Shown here: positions 41,989-50,749 of the stretch, piece by piece
Layout of the letters: each line of letters starts with the position of its first letter
How positions within the stretch are numbered: position 1 is the first letter of the stretch
NCBI RefSeq assembly: GCF_030542965.1
Contig: NZ_JAUAOA010000025.1
Location: forward strand, 1 to 51,261
Origin: Azotosporobacter soli
GTDB taxonomy: Bacteria; Bacillota; Negativicutes; SG130
Direction: 5' to 3'
Length of the DNA stretch: 51,261 nt
Notes under the pieces: model-generated
Seen by the model: the letters and a program-made list of their open reading frames with translations, nothing else
Told to the model about the DNA's origin: nothing
The model's database searches: none
Program-made: the position numbers and the translations under genes

Positions 41989-42546
41989 ATGCCAGAAGTG
42001 AAACGTATTATTACTCCCTTGACGGAAGACGTCTCCCGTTCCCTGAAAGCTGGCGACACTGTACTGATTTCCGGCACGATCTATAGTGCCCGTGACGCGG
42101 CTCATAAGGTGATGACTGAAGCATTGGACCGTGGCGAAACCTTGCCGGTCGACTTCACGAATCAGATTGTTTATTATCTTGGACCGTCCCCGGCTAAACC
42201 GGGTCGTCCGATCGGTTCGGCCGGTCCGACTACCGCCGGACGTATGGATGCGTATACGCCGAAAATGATCGAACAAGGCCTGAAAGGCATGATCGGCAAA
42301 GGCTATCGCTCCGATGCGGTCGTAGACTCGATGAAGAAGCATGGTACGGTGTATTTTGCAGCGATCGGCGGCGCAGCCGCTTTAATTGCAAAAACCATTA
42401 AAACGTATGAAGTGCTCGCGTATCCTGAGCTTGGCGCGGAAGCGCTGGCTAAATTGACGGTAGAAGATTTCCCTGCGATTGTAGTTATCGATTGCGAAGG
42501 CAATAATTACTACGAAGAAGGGCAAAAACCTTACCGTAAAATTTAA
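41989..42546 (+). CDS. fumB: Class I fumarase / possible mesaconase, beta subunit
   Basis: A 185-residue subunit with the swivelling C-terminal domain of class I fumarases. LKAGDTVLISGTIYSARDAAHK, GPSPAKPGRPIGSAGPTTAGRMD, MIGKGYRS and YFAAIGGAAALIAK are typical substrate-binding segments. Length is normal. It is directly downstream of the alpha subunit and ahead of the fumarate reductase genes, but a large structured region separates them. Confidence 0.92.
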   Translation: MPEVKRIITPLTEDVSRSLKAGDTVLISGTIYSARDAAHKVMTEALDRGETLPVDFTNQIVYYLGPSPAKPGRPIGSAGPTTAGRMDAYTPKMIEQGLKGMIGKGYRSDAVVDSMKKHGTVYFAAIGGAAALIAKTIKTYEVLAYPELGAEALAKLTVEDFPAIVVIDCEGNNYYEEGQKPYRKI

Positions 42547-42624
42547 CGAAGCAACGGCCGGCTCTCTGCGACAATGCTTGTTGCGGCAAAAGCGCAGGGG
42601 GCTGGCATCACTTTTCTTGCTTCG
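42547..42624 (+). other. Nested stem structure between fumB and the reductase genes
   Basis: CGAAGCAA (42547-42554) pairs with TTGCTTCG (42617-42624); inside, a 14-pair stem (42557-42570 with 42593-42606, three wobbles) holds a small ACAA/TTGT hairpin. ATCACTTTTC after the inner stem is a poor T run, so termination would be partial. A second hairpin CGGCGT/ACGCCG sits at 42673-42688. It probably sets the reductase level relative to fumarase. Confidence 0.45.
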
Positions 42625-42724
42625 CTTAAGAGGAAAAAACAAATTTATGTCGAATAAACCTTATCTGTCGGTCGGCGTTGATACGCCGTAATATGGACTG
42701 ACAAATTTTATAGGAGGTAAAAGC

Positions 42725-43339
42725 ATGCGCAACATGGATTTCTGGATTCGCCGTATTCACTCTCTATTAGGGTTGGTCGCCGTCGGGGGGTTCTTATTGG
42801 AGCATATCTATACGGTCTCGACAGTGATGGCTGGTCCTGCTGTATTTGACAAAAATGTAGCAGCACTCGCGGCTATGCCGTTCCTTGTTCCAATTGAAAT
42901 CATCTTTATCGGAGCGCCGCTCGCATTCCATGCGATCTTTGGCGTTATCTATGCACTGAAAGCTCGCAACAATCCTACTAGCTATGGTTATTGGAACAAC
43001 TGGATGTTTTGGCTGCAACGCATGACTGCGTACATTGCATTCGCATTCATTCTGTACCATGTATGGACCCTGCGTATTGTGGGCAAAGCAATGGGACATC
43101 AGCTGATCGGCTACAATTTCATGCATAATATATTGGCAGACCCAATTGTTTATGCAGTCTACTGTCTCGGTTTGTTGGCTTCCATTTTCCATTTCACCAA
43201 TGGTCTGTGGGCGGTTGCCATCACCTGGGGTATTACGGTTGGACCTCGTGCACAACGTCTCGTAAGCGTCGGCACCATGGCTCTTTTCGTACTCATTTCC
43301 AGCGTCGGTCTCACTGCGTTGAGCCATTTCGTGAAATAA
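42725..43339 (+). CDS. sdhC: Fumarate reductase/succinate dehydrogenase cytochrome b subunit
   Basis: A 204-residue membrane anchor with five helices, the di-haem type B fold. Histidines likely to bind haem are in RIHSLLGL, LEHIYTV, LAFHAIFGV, LYHVWTL and IFHFTNGLW. It passes electrons between menaquinone and the soluble subunits. In a fermenter that makes propionate or succinate the physiological direction is probably fumarate reduction, but succinate oxidation cannot be excluded. TAGGAGG precedes ATG 42725. Confidence 0.92.
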   Translation: MRNMDFWIRRIHSLLGLVAVGGFLLEHIYTVSTVMAGPAVFDKNVAALAAMPFLVPIEIIFIGAPLAFHAIFGVIYALKARNNPTSYGYWNNWMFWLQRMTAYIAFAFILYHVWTLRIVGKAMGHQLIGYNFMHNILADPIVYAVYCLGLLASIFHFTNGLWAVAITWGITVGPRAQRLVSVGTMALFVLISSVGLTALSHFVK

Positions 43340-43364
43340 TTAAGCAATAAGGGAGAGAACCTAC

Positions 43365-45122
43365 GTGAAAAAGAAGATTATTGTAGTTGGCGGCGGCTTG
43401 TCCGGCCTGATGGCTACCATGAAAATCTGCGAAGCTGGCGGCGAAGTAGAATTGTTTTCACTCTGTCCGGTGAAGCGTTCTCACTCCGTATGTGCCCAAG
43501 GCGGCATTAATGCGGCTATGAATACCAAAGGCCAAAATGACTCTACAGCGGAACATTTCGACGACAGCGTCTATGGTGGTGACTTCCTCGCCGACCAAAC
43601 CGCTGTTAAAGGCATGGTCGAATCGGCGCCGAAACTGATTGAAATGTTTGATCGCATGGGCGTTACGTTTACCCGTACGGCAGAAGGTCTGTTGGATCTG
43701 CGTAACTTCGGCGGTCAAAAAAATAAGCGTACCTGTTTCTCTGGTGCAACGACTGGTCAACAGCTGCTGTACGCGCTCGACGAGCAAGTTCGTCGTTATG
43801 AAACAAAAGGCTCGGTCAAAAAATTCGAAGGCTGGGAATTTTTGAAGATCATCAAGAATTCCGCCGGCGAATGCCGCGGCATGTTGGCGCAGAATATGGC
43901 GACGATGGAAATCGAAGCGTTTGCTGCTGATGCGGTTATCCTCGCAACGGGCGGCCTGGGTCTGGTCTTCGGTAAAAGCACGAACTCGACAATTTGCACC
44001 GGTGCTGCTGCAGCTGCCGTTTACCAACAGGGCTGCGCACTCGGCAACAGCGAATTCATCCAAATTCATCCGACCGCTATTCCTGGCGACGACAAACATC
44101 GCCTGATGTCTGAGTCGGCACGCGGTGAAGGCGGCCGGGTTTGGACGTATAAAGACGGTCAACCGTGGTACTTCCTGGAAGAAAAATATCCGGCATACGG
44201 CAACTTGGTGCCGCGCGATATCGCGACCCGTGAAATCTTCCATGTCTGCGTAGACTTGAAATTGGGCGTCAATGGCGAAAACCAAGTGTATCTTGACCTG
44301 TCGCACATTGACAGCGACTATCTGAACCGTAAATTGGGCGGCATTCTGGAAATTTACGAAGAGTTCGTCGGCGACGATCCTCGCAAAGTTCCGATGCGCA
44401 TCTTCCCGGGCGTTCATTATTCGATGGGCGGCATTTACGTAGATCGTCATCATCGCACCAACATTCCGGGCCTGTTCGCGTCCGGCGAGTGCGATCACCA
44501 GTACCATGGCGCAAACCGTTTGGGTGCGAACTCGTTGCTGTCGGCAGCTTACTCCGGTACGGTTTCCGGTCCGAGCGCGATGAAATGGGTATCTTCCGAA
44601 CAAGAAGGTCCTGCATTGACGGAAGCGGAACTGAAAGCGGCGAAGGAAGCGGAAGTTGCTGCCTTTGACAAGCTGATGAGCATGAACGGCAGTGAAAATG
44701 CATACCAACTGCACAAAGAGCTGGGCGACGTGATGTTGGAAAACGTAACGATCGTTCGCGTAAACGAAAAATTGCAAAAAACCGACGAAAAGCTGCAAGA
44801 ACTGCTGAAACGTTGGGATAATATCGGTCTTTGCGATACGGGCCGCTGGGCTAATCAGGAAGCTATGTTTGTGCGTCAACTGCGCGGCATGATCCTCTTA
44901 GCGCGTGCGATCACGCTGGCCGCCTTGAATCGTAATGAAAGCCGCGGCGCGCATTACAAGCCGGAGTTCCCGGATCGTAATGACGCAGACTGGCTGAAGA
45001 CTACCGTCGCGAAGTTCAATCCTGCAACTATGGCGCCTGATCTAACATATGACGAAGTGGACATTTCTCATATCAAACCGCGTCCGCGTCGCTATGACGT
45101 TGTCAAGGAGGTTAAGAAATAA
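43365..45122 (+). CDS. sdhA: Fumarate reductase/succinate dehydrogenase flavoprotein
   Basis: A 585-residue FAD-binding catalytic subunit. VVGGGLSGLMATMKICEAGG binds FAD, RSHSVCAQGGINAA contains the His that links FAD covalently, and HPTAIPG, SESARGEGGRVW, FPGVHYSMGG and SGECDHQYHGANRLGANSLL form the active site. GTG 43365 follows GGGAGAG. It is 25 bases after sdhC and three bases before sdhB, all one operon; the CAB order is typical of the Firmicutes type B enzyme. Confidence 0.95.
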   Translation: MKKKIIVVGGGLSGLMATMKICEAGGEVELFSLCPVKRSHSVCAQGGINAAMNTKGQNDSTAEHFDDSVYGGDFLADQTAVKGMVESAPKLIEMFDRMGVTFTRTAEGLLDLRNFGGQKNKRTCFSGATTGQQLLYALDEQVRRYETKGSVKKFEGWEFLKIIKNSAGECRGMLAQNMATMEIEAFAADAVILATGGLGLVFGKSTNSTICTGAAAAAVYQQGCALGNSEFIQIHPTAIPGDDKHRLMSESARGEGGRVWTYKDGQPWYFLEEKYPAYGNLVPRDIATREIFHVCVDLKLGVNGENQVYLDLSHIDSDYLNRKLGGILEIYEEFVGDDPRKVPMRIFPGVHYSMGGIYVDRHHRTNIPGLFASGECDHQYHGANRLGANSLLSAAYSGTVSGPSAMKWVSSEQEGPALTEAELKAAKEAEVAAFDKLMSMNGSENAYQLHKELGDVMLENVTIVRVNEKLQKTDEKLQELLKRWDNIGLCDTGRWANQEAMFVRQLRGMILLARAITLAALNRNESRGAHYKPEFPDRNDADWLKTTVAKFNPATMAPDLTYDEVDISHIKPRPRRYDVVKEVKK

Positions 45123-45125
45123 ATT

Positions 45126-45878
45126 ATGAGCAATCAAAAAACAGTTCATTTTATTATTGAACGCCAAGATTCTCCGACGAGCGCTCCTTACACGGAAGAA
45201 TTTGTTCTGCCTTACCGTCCTGCGATGAATGTTGTTTCTTCGCTGATGGAAATTCAAAAGAATCCGGTAACCAAAGACGGCAAGAAAACCACTTCCGTCG
45301 TTTGGGAATGCAACTGCCTCGAAAAAGTCTGCGGCGCTTGCATGATGGTCATCAACGGTAAGGCGCAACAAGCTTGCGCGGCGCTGATTGATCATTTGCA
45401 ACAGCCGATCAAACTGCAGCCGGCCAGAACGTTCCCGGTCGTGCGCGATTTGATGATCGATCGCGGCGTGATGTTTGAAAGCTTAAAAAAGGTTAATGCC
45501 TGGGTGGAAGTGGACGGCACTTATCCGGTAGGTCCGGGGCCGCGTCAAAACCCGAAGACGGCTACCGAGGCTTATGAGATTTCGCGCTGCATGACTTGCG
45601 GTTGCTGCATGGAAGCCTGCCCTAACGTGAACCGTGGTTCCGAATTTATCGGACCTGCGCCGATGGGCCAGGCACACCTCTTCAATCTGCATCCGATTGG
45701 CGAATATCAAAAAGAAGAACGCATGGAAGCTTTGATGGAAAAAGGCGGTCTCGCCAGTTGCGGCAACAGCCAAAACTGCGCCGAAGCCTGCCCGAAAGAC
45801 ATCAAACTGACCACTTATATTGCCAAGCTGAATCGTGCGGTGAACAAACACGCGATCATGAGTCTGCTGGACAAATAA
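45126..45878 (+). CDS. sdhB: Fumarate reductase/succinate dehydrogenase iron-sulfur subunit
   Basis: A 250-residue electron-transfer subunit. The [2Fe-2S] ligands are in ECNCLEKVCGACMMVINGK with a later QQAC; the [4Fe-4S] and [3Fe-4S] clusters are in CMTCGCCMEACPNV and CGNSQNCAEACPKDI. It connects FAD and the haem subunit. The gene closes the operon and a terminator follows at once. Confidence 0.95.
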   Translation: MSNQKTVHFIIERQDSPTSAPYTEEFVLPYRPAMNVVSSLMEIQKNPVTKDGKKTTSVVWECNCLEKVCGACMMVINGKAQQACAALIDHLQQPIKLQPARTFPVVRDLMIDRGVMFESLKKVNAWVEVDGTYPVGPGPRQNPKTATEAYEISRCMTCGCCMEACPNVNRGSEFIGPAPMGQAHLFNLHPIGEYQKEERMEALMEKGGLASCGNSQNCAEACPKDIKLTTYIAKLNRAVNKHAIMSLLDK

Positions 45879-45891
45879 GAATACGATGTTT

Positions 45892-45937
45892 GACCCCCAC
45901 AATGGCTTTGCCTGCTGTCGGGGGTCTTTCTTCTTTT
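45892..45937 (+). terminator. Intrinsic terminator after the reductase operon
   Basis: GACCCCC (45892-45898) pairs with GGGGGTC (45920-45926), followed by a T-rich run TTTCTTCTTTT. Confidence 0.82.
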
Positions 45938-46012
45938 AAACGGAGTTTGGCTGTAAAATCGACTGGAGAAGTGGAGTTGCAGCGGAAATAAGAAAAAAGT
46001 TTATAAAAGTAG

Positions 46013-46041
46013 TTGACGATAAAATGTTATGGTGATATAAT
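46013..46041 (+). promoter_or_regulatory. Promoter of the tRNA-Pro/Gly/Arg cluster
   Basis: TTGACG (46013-46018) and TATAAT (46036-46041) with a 17-base spacer, seven bases before the first tRNA start allowing a very short leader. Confidence 0.85.
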
Positions 46042-46054
46042 AAATCTTGTCGTT

Positions 46055-46131
46055 CGGGGCGTGGCTCAGCTTGGTAGAGCACCTGGCTTGGGACCAGGGG
46101 GTCGCAGGTTCGAATCCTGCCGCTCCGACCA
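46055..46131 (+). tRNA. tRNA-Pro (TGG)
   Basis: Acceptor arms CGGGGCG and CGCTCCG pair fully (one wobble), anticodon stem CCTGG/CCAGG frames loop CTTGGGA with anticodon TGG, T-loop GGTTCGAATCC is standard and CCA is encoded. First of three tRNAs in one transcript. Confidence 0.97.
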
Positions 46132-46145
46132 TCCTTATAAAATGT

Positions 46146-46219
46146 GCGGGTGTAGCTCAATGGTAGAGCCCTAGCCTTCCAAGCTAGCCACGTGGGTTCG
46201 ATTCCCATCACCCGCTCCA
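46146..46219 (+). tRNA. tRNA-Gly (TCC)
   Basis: Acceptor GCGGGTG pairs with CACCCGC, anticodon stem CTAGC/GCTAG holds loop CTTCCAA with anticodon TCC, T-loop GGTTCGATTCC is standard and CCA is encoded. Fourteen bases after tRNA-Pro. Confidence 0.97.
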
Positions 46220-46224
46220 TTTTT

Positions 46225-46301
46225 GCGCCTGTAGCTCAGTTGGATAGAGCAACGGCCTTCTAAGCCGTGTGTCGAGCGTTCGAATCGCCCCAGGCGCACC
46301 A
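46225..46301 (+). tRNA. tRNA-Arg (TCT)
   Basis: Acceptor GCGCCTG pairs with CAGGCGC, anticodon stem ACGGC/GCCGT holds loop CTTCTAA with anticodon TCT, and CCA is encoded. Last tRNA of the cluster. Confidence 0.96.
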
Positions 46302-46316
46302 AATTTAAAATCTCCG

Positions 46317-46342
46317 GTTCTAGCGTTGCTAGAGCTTTTTTT
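46317..46342 (+). terminator. Terminator of the tRNA cluster
   Basis: GTTCTAGC (46317-46324) pairs with GCTAGAGC (46328-46335), followed by seven T. Confidence 0.85.
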
Positions 46343-46454
46343 GTTTGTAAAGATCTTCTTGCGCCTTGCATTTTGGGAAGACATGACACTGGGAGAAGGG
46401 GCGCATGAGGAATGATAGAAGATAAGAAGCTTTGTTTATAAAGGAGAGAAAGTT

Positions 46455-47054
46455 ATGGCGCAGGAGATAAACAAAGAGCGGGACTTTTTAGTGATGGATT
46501 TTGAATTTACTACGCACAAAAGCATGATCGGTAAGCCCAGGGCTTTTTTCCCGGAGATCATTGAGGTTGGCGCGGTACGCACCGCGGCGCCGGAATTTTT
46601 ACTGACAGAGACGTACCAAAGCTTTGTCAAACCGCGCTTTTTTCCGCGTTTGACGCAGGAGTGCAAAGACATTGCCATGATAAGCCAGGCGGATGTGGAT
46701 GGCGGTCAGACGCTCGAGGAAATGATCACCGCCTTGCATAAACTCTACGAACCGGGCAAGACGCTCTTTGTCGCCTGGGGCGAGGCGGATCGTCAAGTCT
46801 TATTGGAACAATGCCGTCGGTATAAGATTGACTATCCGTTTGTTGAAGAGGACTATCTTGATTTAGCGGTCGCTTATAAAGAGTTTTACGACTTGCCCAG
46901 ACGGCATTCGTTGAAACACGCGATCGAGGAACGGGAACTTGAAAGCCATGGCTTTTGGCATATGGCGATCAACGATGCGGTGAATACGGCCAAGGTATTG
47001 CAGCATTTGATTGCTGCAGGCTGGCGCTGGCAAGAACCGGAAGTTGCTTTGTAA
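46455..47054 (+). CDS. DEDDh 3'-5' exonuclease, KapD/ERI-1-like
   Basis: A 199-residue exonuclease. The metal-binding acids are in LVMDFEFT, the second Asp in AWGEADRQVL and the final His-Asp in HMAINDAVNTAKV, giving the DEDDh order. The insert after MDFEFT (residues 20-35) resembles the ERI-1/KapD branch, which trims RNA ends or acts in sporulation control. The physiological substrate is unknown. AAGGAGAG precedes ATG 46455. A terminator overlaps its 3' end. Confidence 0.85.
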   Translation: MAQEINKERDFLVMDFEFTTHKSMIGKPRAFFPEIIEVGAVRTAAPEFLLTETYQSFVKPRFFPRLTQECKDIAMISQADVDGGQTLEEMITALHKLYEPGKTLFVAWGEADRQVLLEQCRRYKIDYPFVEEDYLDLAVAYKEFYDLPRRHSLKHAIEERELESHGFWHMAINDAVNTAKVLQHLIAAGWRWQEPEVAL

Positions 47055-47073
47055 GCATCTTCCGGCTCTTTTT
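47037..47073 (+). terminator. Terminator overlapping the exonuclease stop
   Basis: CCGGAAG (47037-47043) and CTTCCGG (47059-47065) plus an inner TGCTT/AAGCA stem, followed by CTCTTTTT. The stem begins inside the last codons of the gene. Confidence 0.82.
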
Positions 47074-47226
47074 ATGTGAGCGAAGATATTTCTGGGGAGA
47101 TGCGTAAGCGAAGTTTTTGTGTTTACAGGATTTTTCCAGCTGAAAGGGAATATAGGATAAGAGATAGACTGCCTGGCGAAAAACGATGGGGATGAAGCGG
47201 AGACTTAAAAACGAAAGGAGCAGACT

Positions 47227-48162
47227 ATGAAAGTATATGAAAATATCACGCAACTGGTTGGCAACACGCCGCTGCTGGAATTGAAAAATTTCGCCGCGCG
47301 CAATGCCTTGAAAGCAAAGGTATTTGCAAAATTGGAATATTTTAATCCGCTGGGCAGCGTTAAGGACCGCGTAGGGTATGCGATGGTAAAAGCAGCGGAA
47401 GAAGAGGGGGTTTTGCAACCGGGTGGTGTATTGGTGGAACCGACCAGTGGCAACACTGGGATTGGTTTGGCGTTCATGGCGGCGGTGCGCGGTTATCGTC
47501 TGATTCTGACGATGCCGGAAACGATGAGCGTGGAACGGCGCAATCTGTTGAAGGCGCTTGGCGCTGAAATTGTTTTGACGCCCGGAGATAAGGGGATGAA
47601 AGGAGCCATTGCCAAGGCGCAGGAATTAGTTGACGCGCATCCGGGCGCGGTGATGCCGCAGCAGTTTAAAAATCCGGCGAATCCTGAAATCCACCGCAAG
47701 ACGACTGCGGAAGAGATCTGGCGTGATACCGACGGGCAGGTAGATGTGTTTGTCGCTGGCGTCGGAACAGGCGGAACGGTCACTGGCGTTGGCGAAGTCT
47801 TAAAAGAGCGCAAGCCGGCAGTGAGGATTGTCGCGGTGGAGCCGGCCGATTCTCCGGTCCTGTCGGGCGGAAATCCGGGAGCGCACAAGTTGCAGGGAAT
47901 AGGAGCAGGGTTTGTTCCGGAAATATTGAATGTCAAAATCATTGATGAGATCATTCAAGTTCAGGCGATGGATGCGTTTAAGAGGGCGCAGGAACTGGCG
48001 AAATGCGAAGGCGTTCTGGTGGGTATTTCGAGCGGCGCCGCTCTTCATGCAGCTGCTCAATTGGCGGCTAAAGAGGAGTATGAAGGGAAACGCATTGTCG
48101 TATTGTTTCCGGACGGTGGTGAACGTTATTTGTCAACGGCGCTATTTCAGGAAGATGACTAA
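47227..48162 (+). CDS. cysK: Cysteine synthase (O-acetylserine sulfhydrylase)
   Basis: A 311-residue PLP enzyme that makes cysteine from O-acetylserine and sulfide. The PLP lysine is Lys46 in [44 protein letters not shown] and [11 protein letters not shown] are the substrate- and phosphate-binding loops. Length is normal. AAAGGAG precedes the ATG. It is a single gene between two terminators; the 150-base leader shows no T-box or SAM riboswitch that I can recognise. Confidence 0.95.
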   Translation: MKVYENITQLVGNTPLLELKNFAARNALKAKVFAKLEYFNPLGSVKDRVGYAMVKAAEEEGVLQPGGVLVEPTSGNTGIGLAFMAAVRGYRLILTMPETMSVERRNLLKALGAEIVLTPGDKGMKGAIAKAQELVDAHPGAVMPQQFKNPANPEIHRKTTAEEIWRDTDGQVDVFVAGVGTGGTVTGVGEVLKERKPAVRIVAVEPADSPVLSGGNPGAHKLQGIGAGFVPEILNVKIIDEIIQVQAMDAFKRAQELAKCEGVLVGISSGAALHAAAQLAAKEEYEGKRIVVLFPDGGERYLSTALFQEDD

Positions 48163-48191
48163 GAAAAAGAAGATAAAATGAAATAAAGTTA

Positions 48192-48220
48192 TTGACAATA
48201 TAAGCTAAAAAGAATATAAT
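48192..48220 (+). promoter_or_regulatory. Consensus promoter of the tRNA-Arg gene
   Basis: TTGACA (48192-48197) and TATAAT (48215-48220), both perfect, with a 17-base spacer. Confidence 0.92.
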
Positions 48221-48240
48221 CAGCAAGTAAGTTATTCAAT

Positions 48241-48317
48241 GGCTCCGTAGCTCAGCTGGATAGAGCGTTTGACTACGAATCAAGAGGTCGCAGGTTCGAC
48301 TCCTGCCGGGGTCACCA
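48241..48317 (+). tRNA. tRNA-Arg (ACG)
   Basis: Acceptor GGCTCCG pairs with CGGGGTC (two wobbles), anticodon stem TTTGA/TCAAG holds loop CTACGAA with anticodon ACG (read as ICG), T-loop GGTTCGACTCC and CCA are present. It is a monocistronic tRNA with its own promoter and terminator. Confidence 0.95.
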
Positions 48318-48326
48318 TTGAGATGT

Positions 48327-48353
48327 AAAGGTCTGCAATTGCAGACCTTTTTT
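48327..48353 (+). terminator. Terminator of the tRNA-Arg gene
   Basis: A perfect palindrome AAAGGTCTGCAA/TTGCAGACCTTT followed by more T. From 48354 to 48610 no gene is evident apart from a nine-codon frame at 48491-48517 with a strong ribosome site. Confidence 0.85.
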
Positions 48354-48610
48354 GCTTTTTACAAAAGGTAATTAAGGAAAATATTTACAAAAACAACAGC
48401 CTGCGATATTATTGAATTAATTATTATAGAAAGTGAAGAATATTTTTGCTACACTTATGCGGCTTTTTTGCTATACTATAAGGAGGAAAAATGCCTTTAA
48501 TGTATAATAATCTATAAGTCTGAAAAAAACGATAAAGAACGAGGTTGAATTTTAGGCTTAGGCTGTGAGAAAAATTGCCTTGAAAGATGAAGCAGAGGGG
48601 GAGTTCGTTT

Positions 48611-50575
48611 ATGGGAAGCAACAGCTTAAAGAGTCGGTTAGTGTTATTATTTATCTTGTTTGCATTGATTCCGGCGGCGATTGGAGGCGCTATCAGCGCT
48701 TATCTGAATTTATCATCGACAAAAGAAGCTTCTGTGCGCAGCAATGGAAATGTGGCGGAACAGGTGGCGGCGCATGTCGAGTTGATGGTAGACGATTCGC
48801 GAGGTTTAGTGGAAGGGTTGGCGGCATCTTCAACGGCGAAAGCGATGGATGCGGCAGCTTTGAAGGAAACGGTTTTGGCCATACAAAAAGCGAACCCGCA
48901 GTTTGAGCTGATCTATGTAATGGATGTGACGGGCATGCAGATCGCCAAAACATCTGGAGCACTGGGGCCGCGTGGCGATCGACCTTATTTTAAAGAAGCG
49001 GCCAAGGGAAGCACGTTTATCACGGATGCCTATATTTCTACCGCGACTAATGCACCGACAGTAACGGTTGCGTCGCCGATTAAAAACGCCAGCGGCGCCG
49101 TCATTGGCGTATTCGCTGCGGATATCAGCCTCAAATCCTTTGCCGAACTGACGGGTTCGATAAAGATCGGGCAAAAGGGATATGTTGAAATCGTTGACAA
49201 CAAGTCAATTTTATTGGCTTACCCCGACTCCGAAAGAGTCATGAAACGCGACAGCATTGATAAATTGGATTATGCGCGCAAACTGACGGAAGGAAAGAGC
49301 GGTTGGTCCGAAGGTGATTCGAGTCGCGGGGATAAGACATTAGCCAGCTATGCCGCTATTAAATCCCTGGGCTGGGGCGTTATTGCGCATGAACCAAGTT
49401 CAGAAATAACGGCTGCAGCGCTTGCCTCAGTCAAGGCCCTGGCGATTGTTTTGTTGTTATGCTCAATTTTGGCGATCATCACCGCGCTTTATATTGCTAA
49501 GGGAATTGCCGAGCCGATGCAAAAAGTTGTCGGCGTTGTTGAAAAAATCGCTGCCGGAGATCTGGCTGTCGACTTGAAAGCGAGAGGCGTGCAGGAAGTC
49601 AATCAGTTGGTCGACGGGATCAATCACATGACGCAATCACTGCGCGATATTATCCGCCACACGACGGGCGTCTCTGAATCGGTGGCTGCGGCGTCTGAGG
49701 AACTGGCCGCGTCGGCGGCTGAAGTCGGCAAAGCTTCGGAAGAAGTGGCGCAAACGATCCAGCACGTCGCGACCGGTGCAAACGACCAGGTGAATTTGTC
49801 AGAACGTTCCAGCCGTGTGATGCAAGAAATGCTTACTTCGATTTCCGATACGGTCAGTGCGGCAGGACGTGTGGCCGCTGTTTCCAAACAGAGCGAACAA
49901 GCAGCGGAGAGCGGCATTTCACGCATTGAGCAGGCGGTCAATCTGATGCAGGCTATTCATTCGGATGTGGACTCCACCGCGAAAATGATTCATGCACTTG
50001 GTGAAAAATCGCGGCAAATCGGCCAAATCGTCGAAGTAATCACGAATATTGCCGGACAGACGAACTTATTGGCGTTGAATGCCGCTATCGAAGCGGCGCG
50101 CGCCGGCGAACAGGGGCGCGGTTTTGCGGTCGTGGCCGATGAAGTGCGTAAGCTAGCTGAACAGTCGGAAGAGGCTGCGAAAGAAATTGCACAGATCATC
50201 GGTGCGATTCAAAGTGAAACGGTTCAGAGCGTGAATGCGATGGATCGGGGGAATAAGCAGGTCGCCCAAGGCGTCGAAGTGGTTGCTTCTTCGGGGGAAG
50301 CGTTTAATGAAATTTACCAGGCGATTAAGCAAATGGGCTCAGAAGTACAGGCGATTGTCGGTTTGATGGAACGTCAGCAGCATAGTAGTGCGGAAGTCGA
50401 GCGTTCTTTTGGCGGTATTGCCGATTCGGCGCGTTTGAACGCCGCAAGTTCGCAGGAAGTGGCTGCAGCCAGCGAAGAGCAAAGCGCTGCCGTTCATGAT
50501 ATTGTCCAAGCGGTCGATAATGTGGCGCAGATGGCTGAATCGATGCAGGTTTCGGTCAACCGCTTCAAATTATAG
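48611..50575 (+). CDS. Methyl-accepting chemotaxis protein with dCache domain
   Basis: A 654-residue receptor. First membrane helix at about 9-30; a large periplasmic double-Cache domain to about residue 270 ([56 protein letters not shown]); second membrane helix near 278-300; HAMP; and a long coiled coil with the canonical tip [20 protein letters not shown]. dCache domains often bind amino acids, which would suit an amino-acid fermenter. AGAGGGGGAG supports ATG 48611 over ATG 48587. A terminator follows. Confidence 0.93.
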   Translation: MGSNSLKSRLVLLFILFALIPAAIGGAISAYLNLSSTKEASVRSNGNVAEQVAAHVELMVDDSRGLVEGLAASSTAKAMDAAALKETVLAIQKANPQFELIYVMDVTGMQIAKTSGALGPRGDRPYFKEAAKGSTFITDAYISTATNAPTVTVASPIKNASGAVIGVFAADISLKSFAELTGSIKIGQKGYVEIVDNKSILLAYPDSERVMKRDSIDKLDYARKLTEGKSGWSEGDSSRGDKTLASYAAIKSLGWGVIAHEPSSEITAAALASVKALAIVLLLCSILAIITALYIAKGIAEPMQKVVGVVEKIAAGDLAVDLKARGVQEVNQLVDGINHMTQSLRDIIRHTTGVSESVAAASEELAASAAEVGKASEEVAQTIQHVATGANDQVNLSERSSRVMQEMLTSISDTVSAAGRVAAVSKQSEQAAESGISRIEQAVNLMQAIHSDVDSTAKMIHALGEKSRQIGQIVEVITNIAGQTNLLALNAAIEAARAGEQGRGFAVVADEVRKLAEQSEEAAKEIAQIIGAIQSETVQSVNAMDRGNKQVAQGVEVVASSGEAFNEIYQAIKQMGSEVQAIVGLMERQQHSSAEVERSFGGIADSARLNAASSQEVAAASEEQSAAVHDIVQAVDNVAQMAESMQVSVNRFKL

Positions 50576-50583
50576 TTGCATGG

Positions 50584-50616
50584 AAAGCCCGGCAAAATGT
50601 CGGGCTTTCTTTTTTT
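50584..50616 (+). terminator. Intrinsic terminator after the dCache receptor
   Basis: AAAGCCCGGCA (50584-50594) pairs with TGTCGGGCTTT (50598-50608, one wobble), followed by a long T run. Confidence 0.88.
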
Positions 50617-50626
50617 GTATAAAGAA

Positions 50627-50739
50627 AACCACGCGCTAGGCGTGTGGTTCCGGAAAGCTTATAGCTATAAGTAGAAAAGAAAAGCCTCCTTTGCTAGAAT
50701 AAATGCAGGTTTGCCGACCGCATAAACTAACAAAGGAGG
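50627..50739 (+). repeat. Left end of second IS200-like element with ribosome-site-masking repeat
   Basis: An AACCACGCG/CGTGTGGTT hairpin (about 50627-50649) is followed by an inverted repeat of 13 bases with one mismatch: 50685-50697 and 50727-50739. The right arm includes AAAGGAGG, the ribosome binding site of tnpA. A TAGAAT box at 50695-50700 overlaps the end of the left arm, as in copy 1, so only read-through RNA would carry both arms. Confidence 0.55.
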
Positions 50740-50749
50740 AGTATCCAAA

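Noticed and set aside
43458-44879. Long minus-strand frame opposite the flavoprotein gene
   Set aside because: Same shadow effect; sdhA on the + strand is unambiguous.
47074-47226. Possible T-box or SAM riboswitch before cysK
   Set aside because: No T-box core, specifier stem or terminator/antiterminator pair is visible.
48455-48472. GG...GC pattern like a second sigma-54 promoter before the dCache receptor
   Set aside because: The spacing between GG and GC is seven, not ten, and the TGGCA box is absent.
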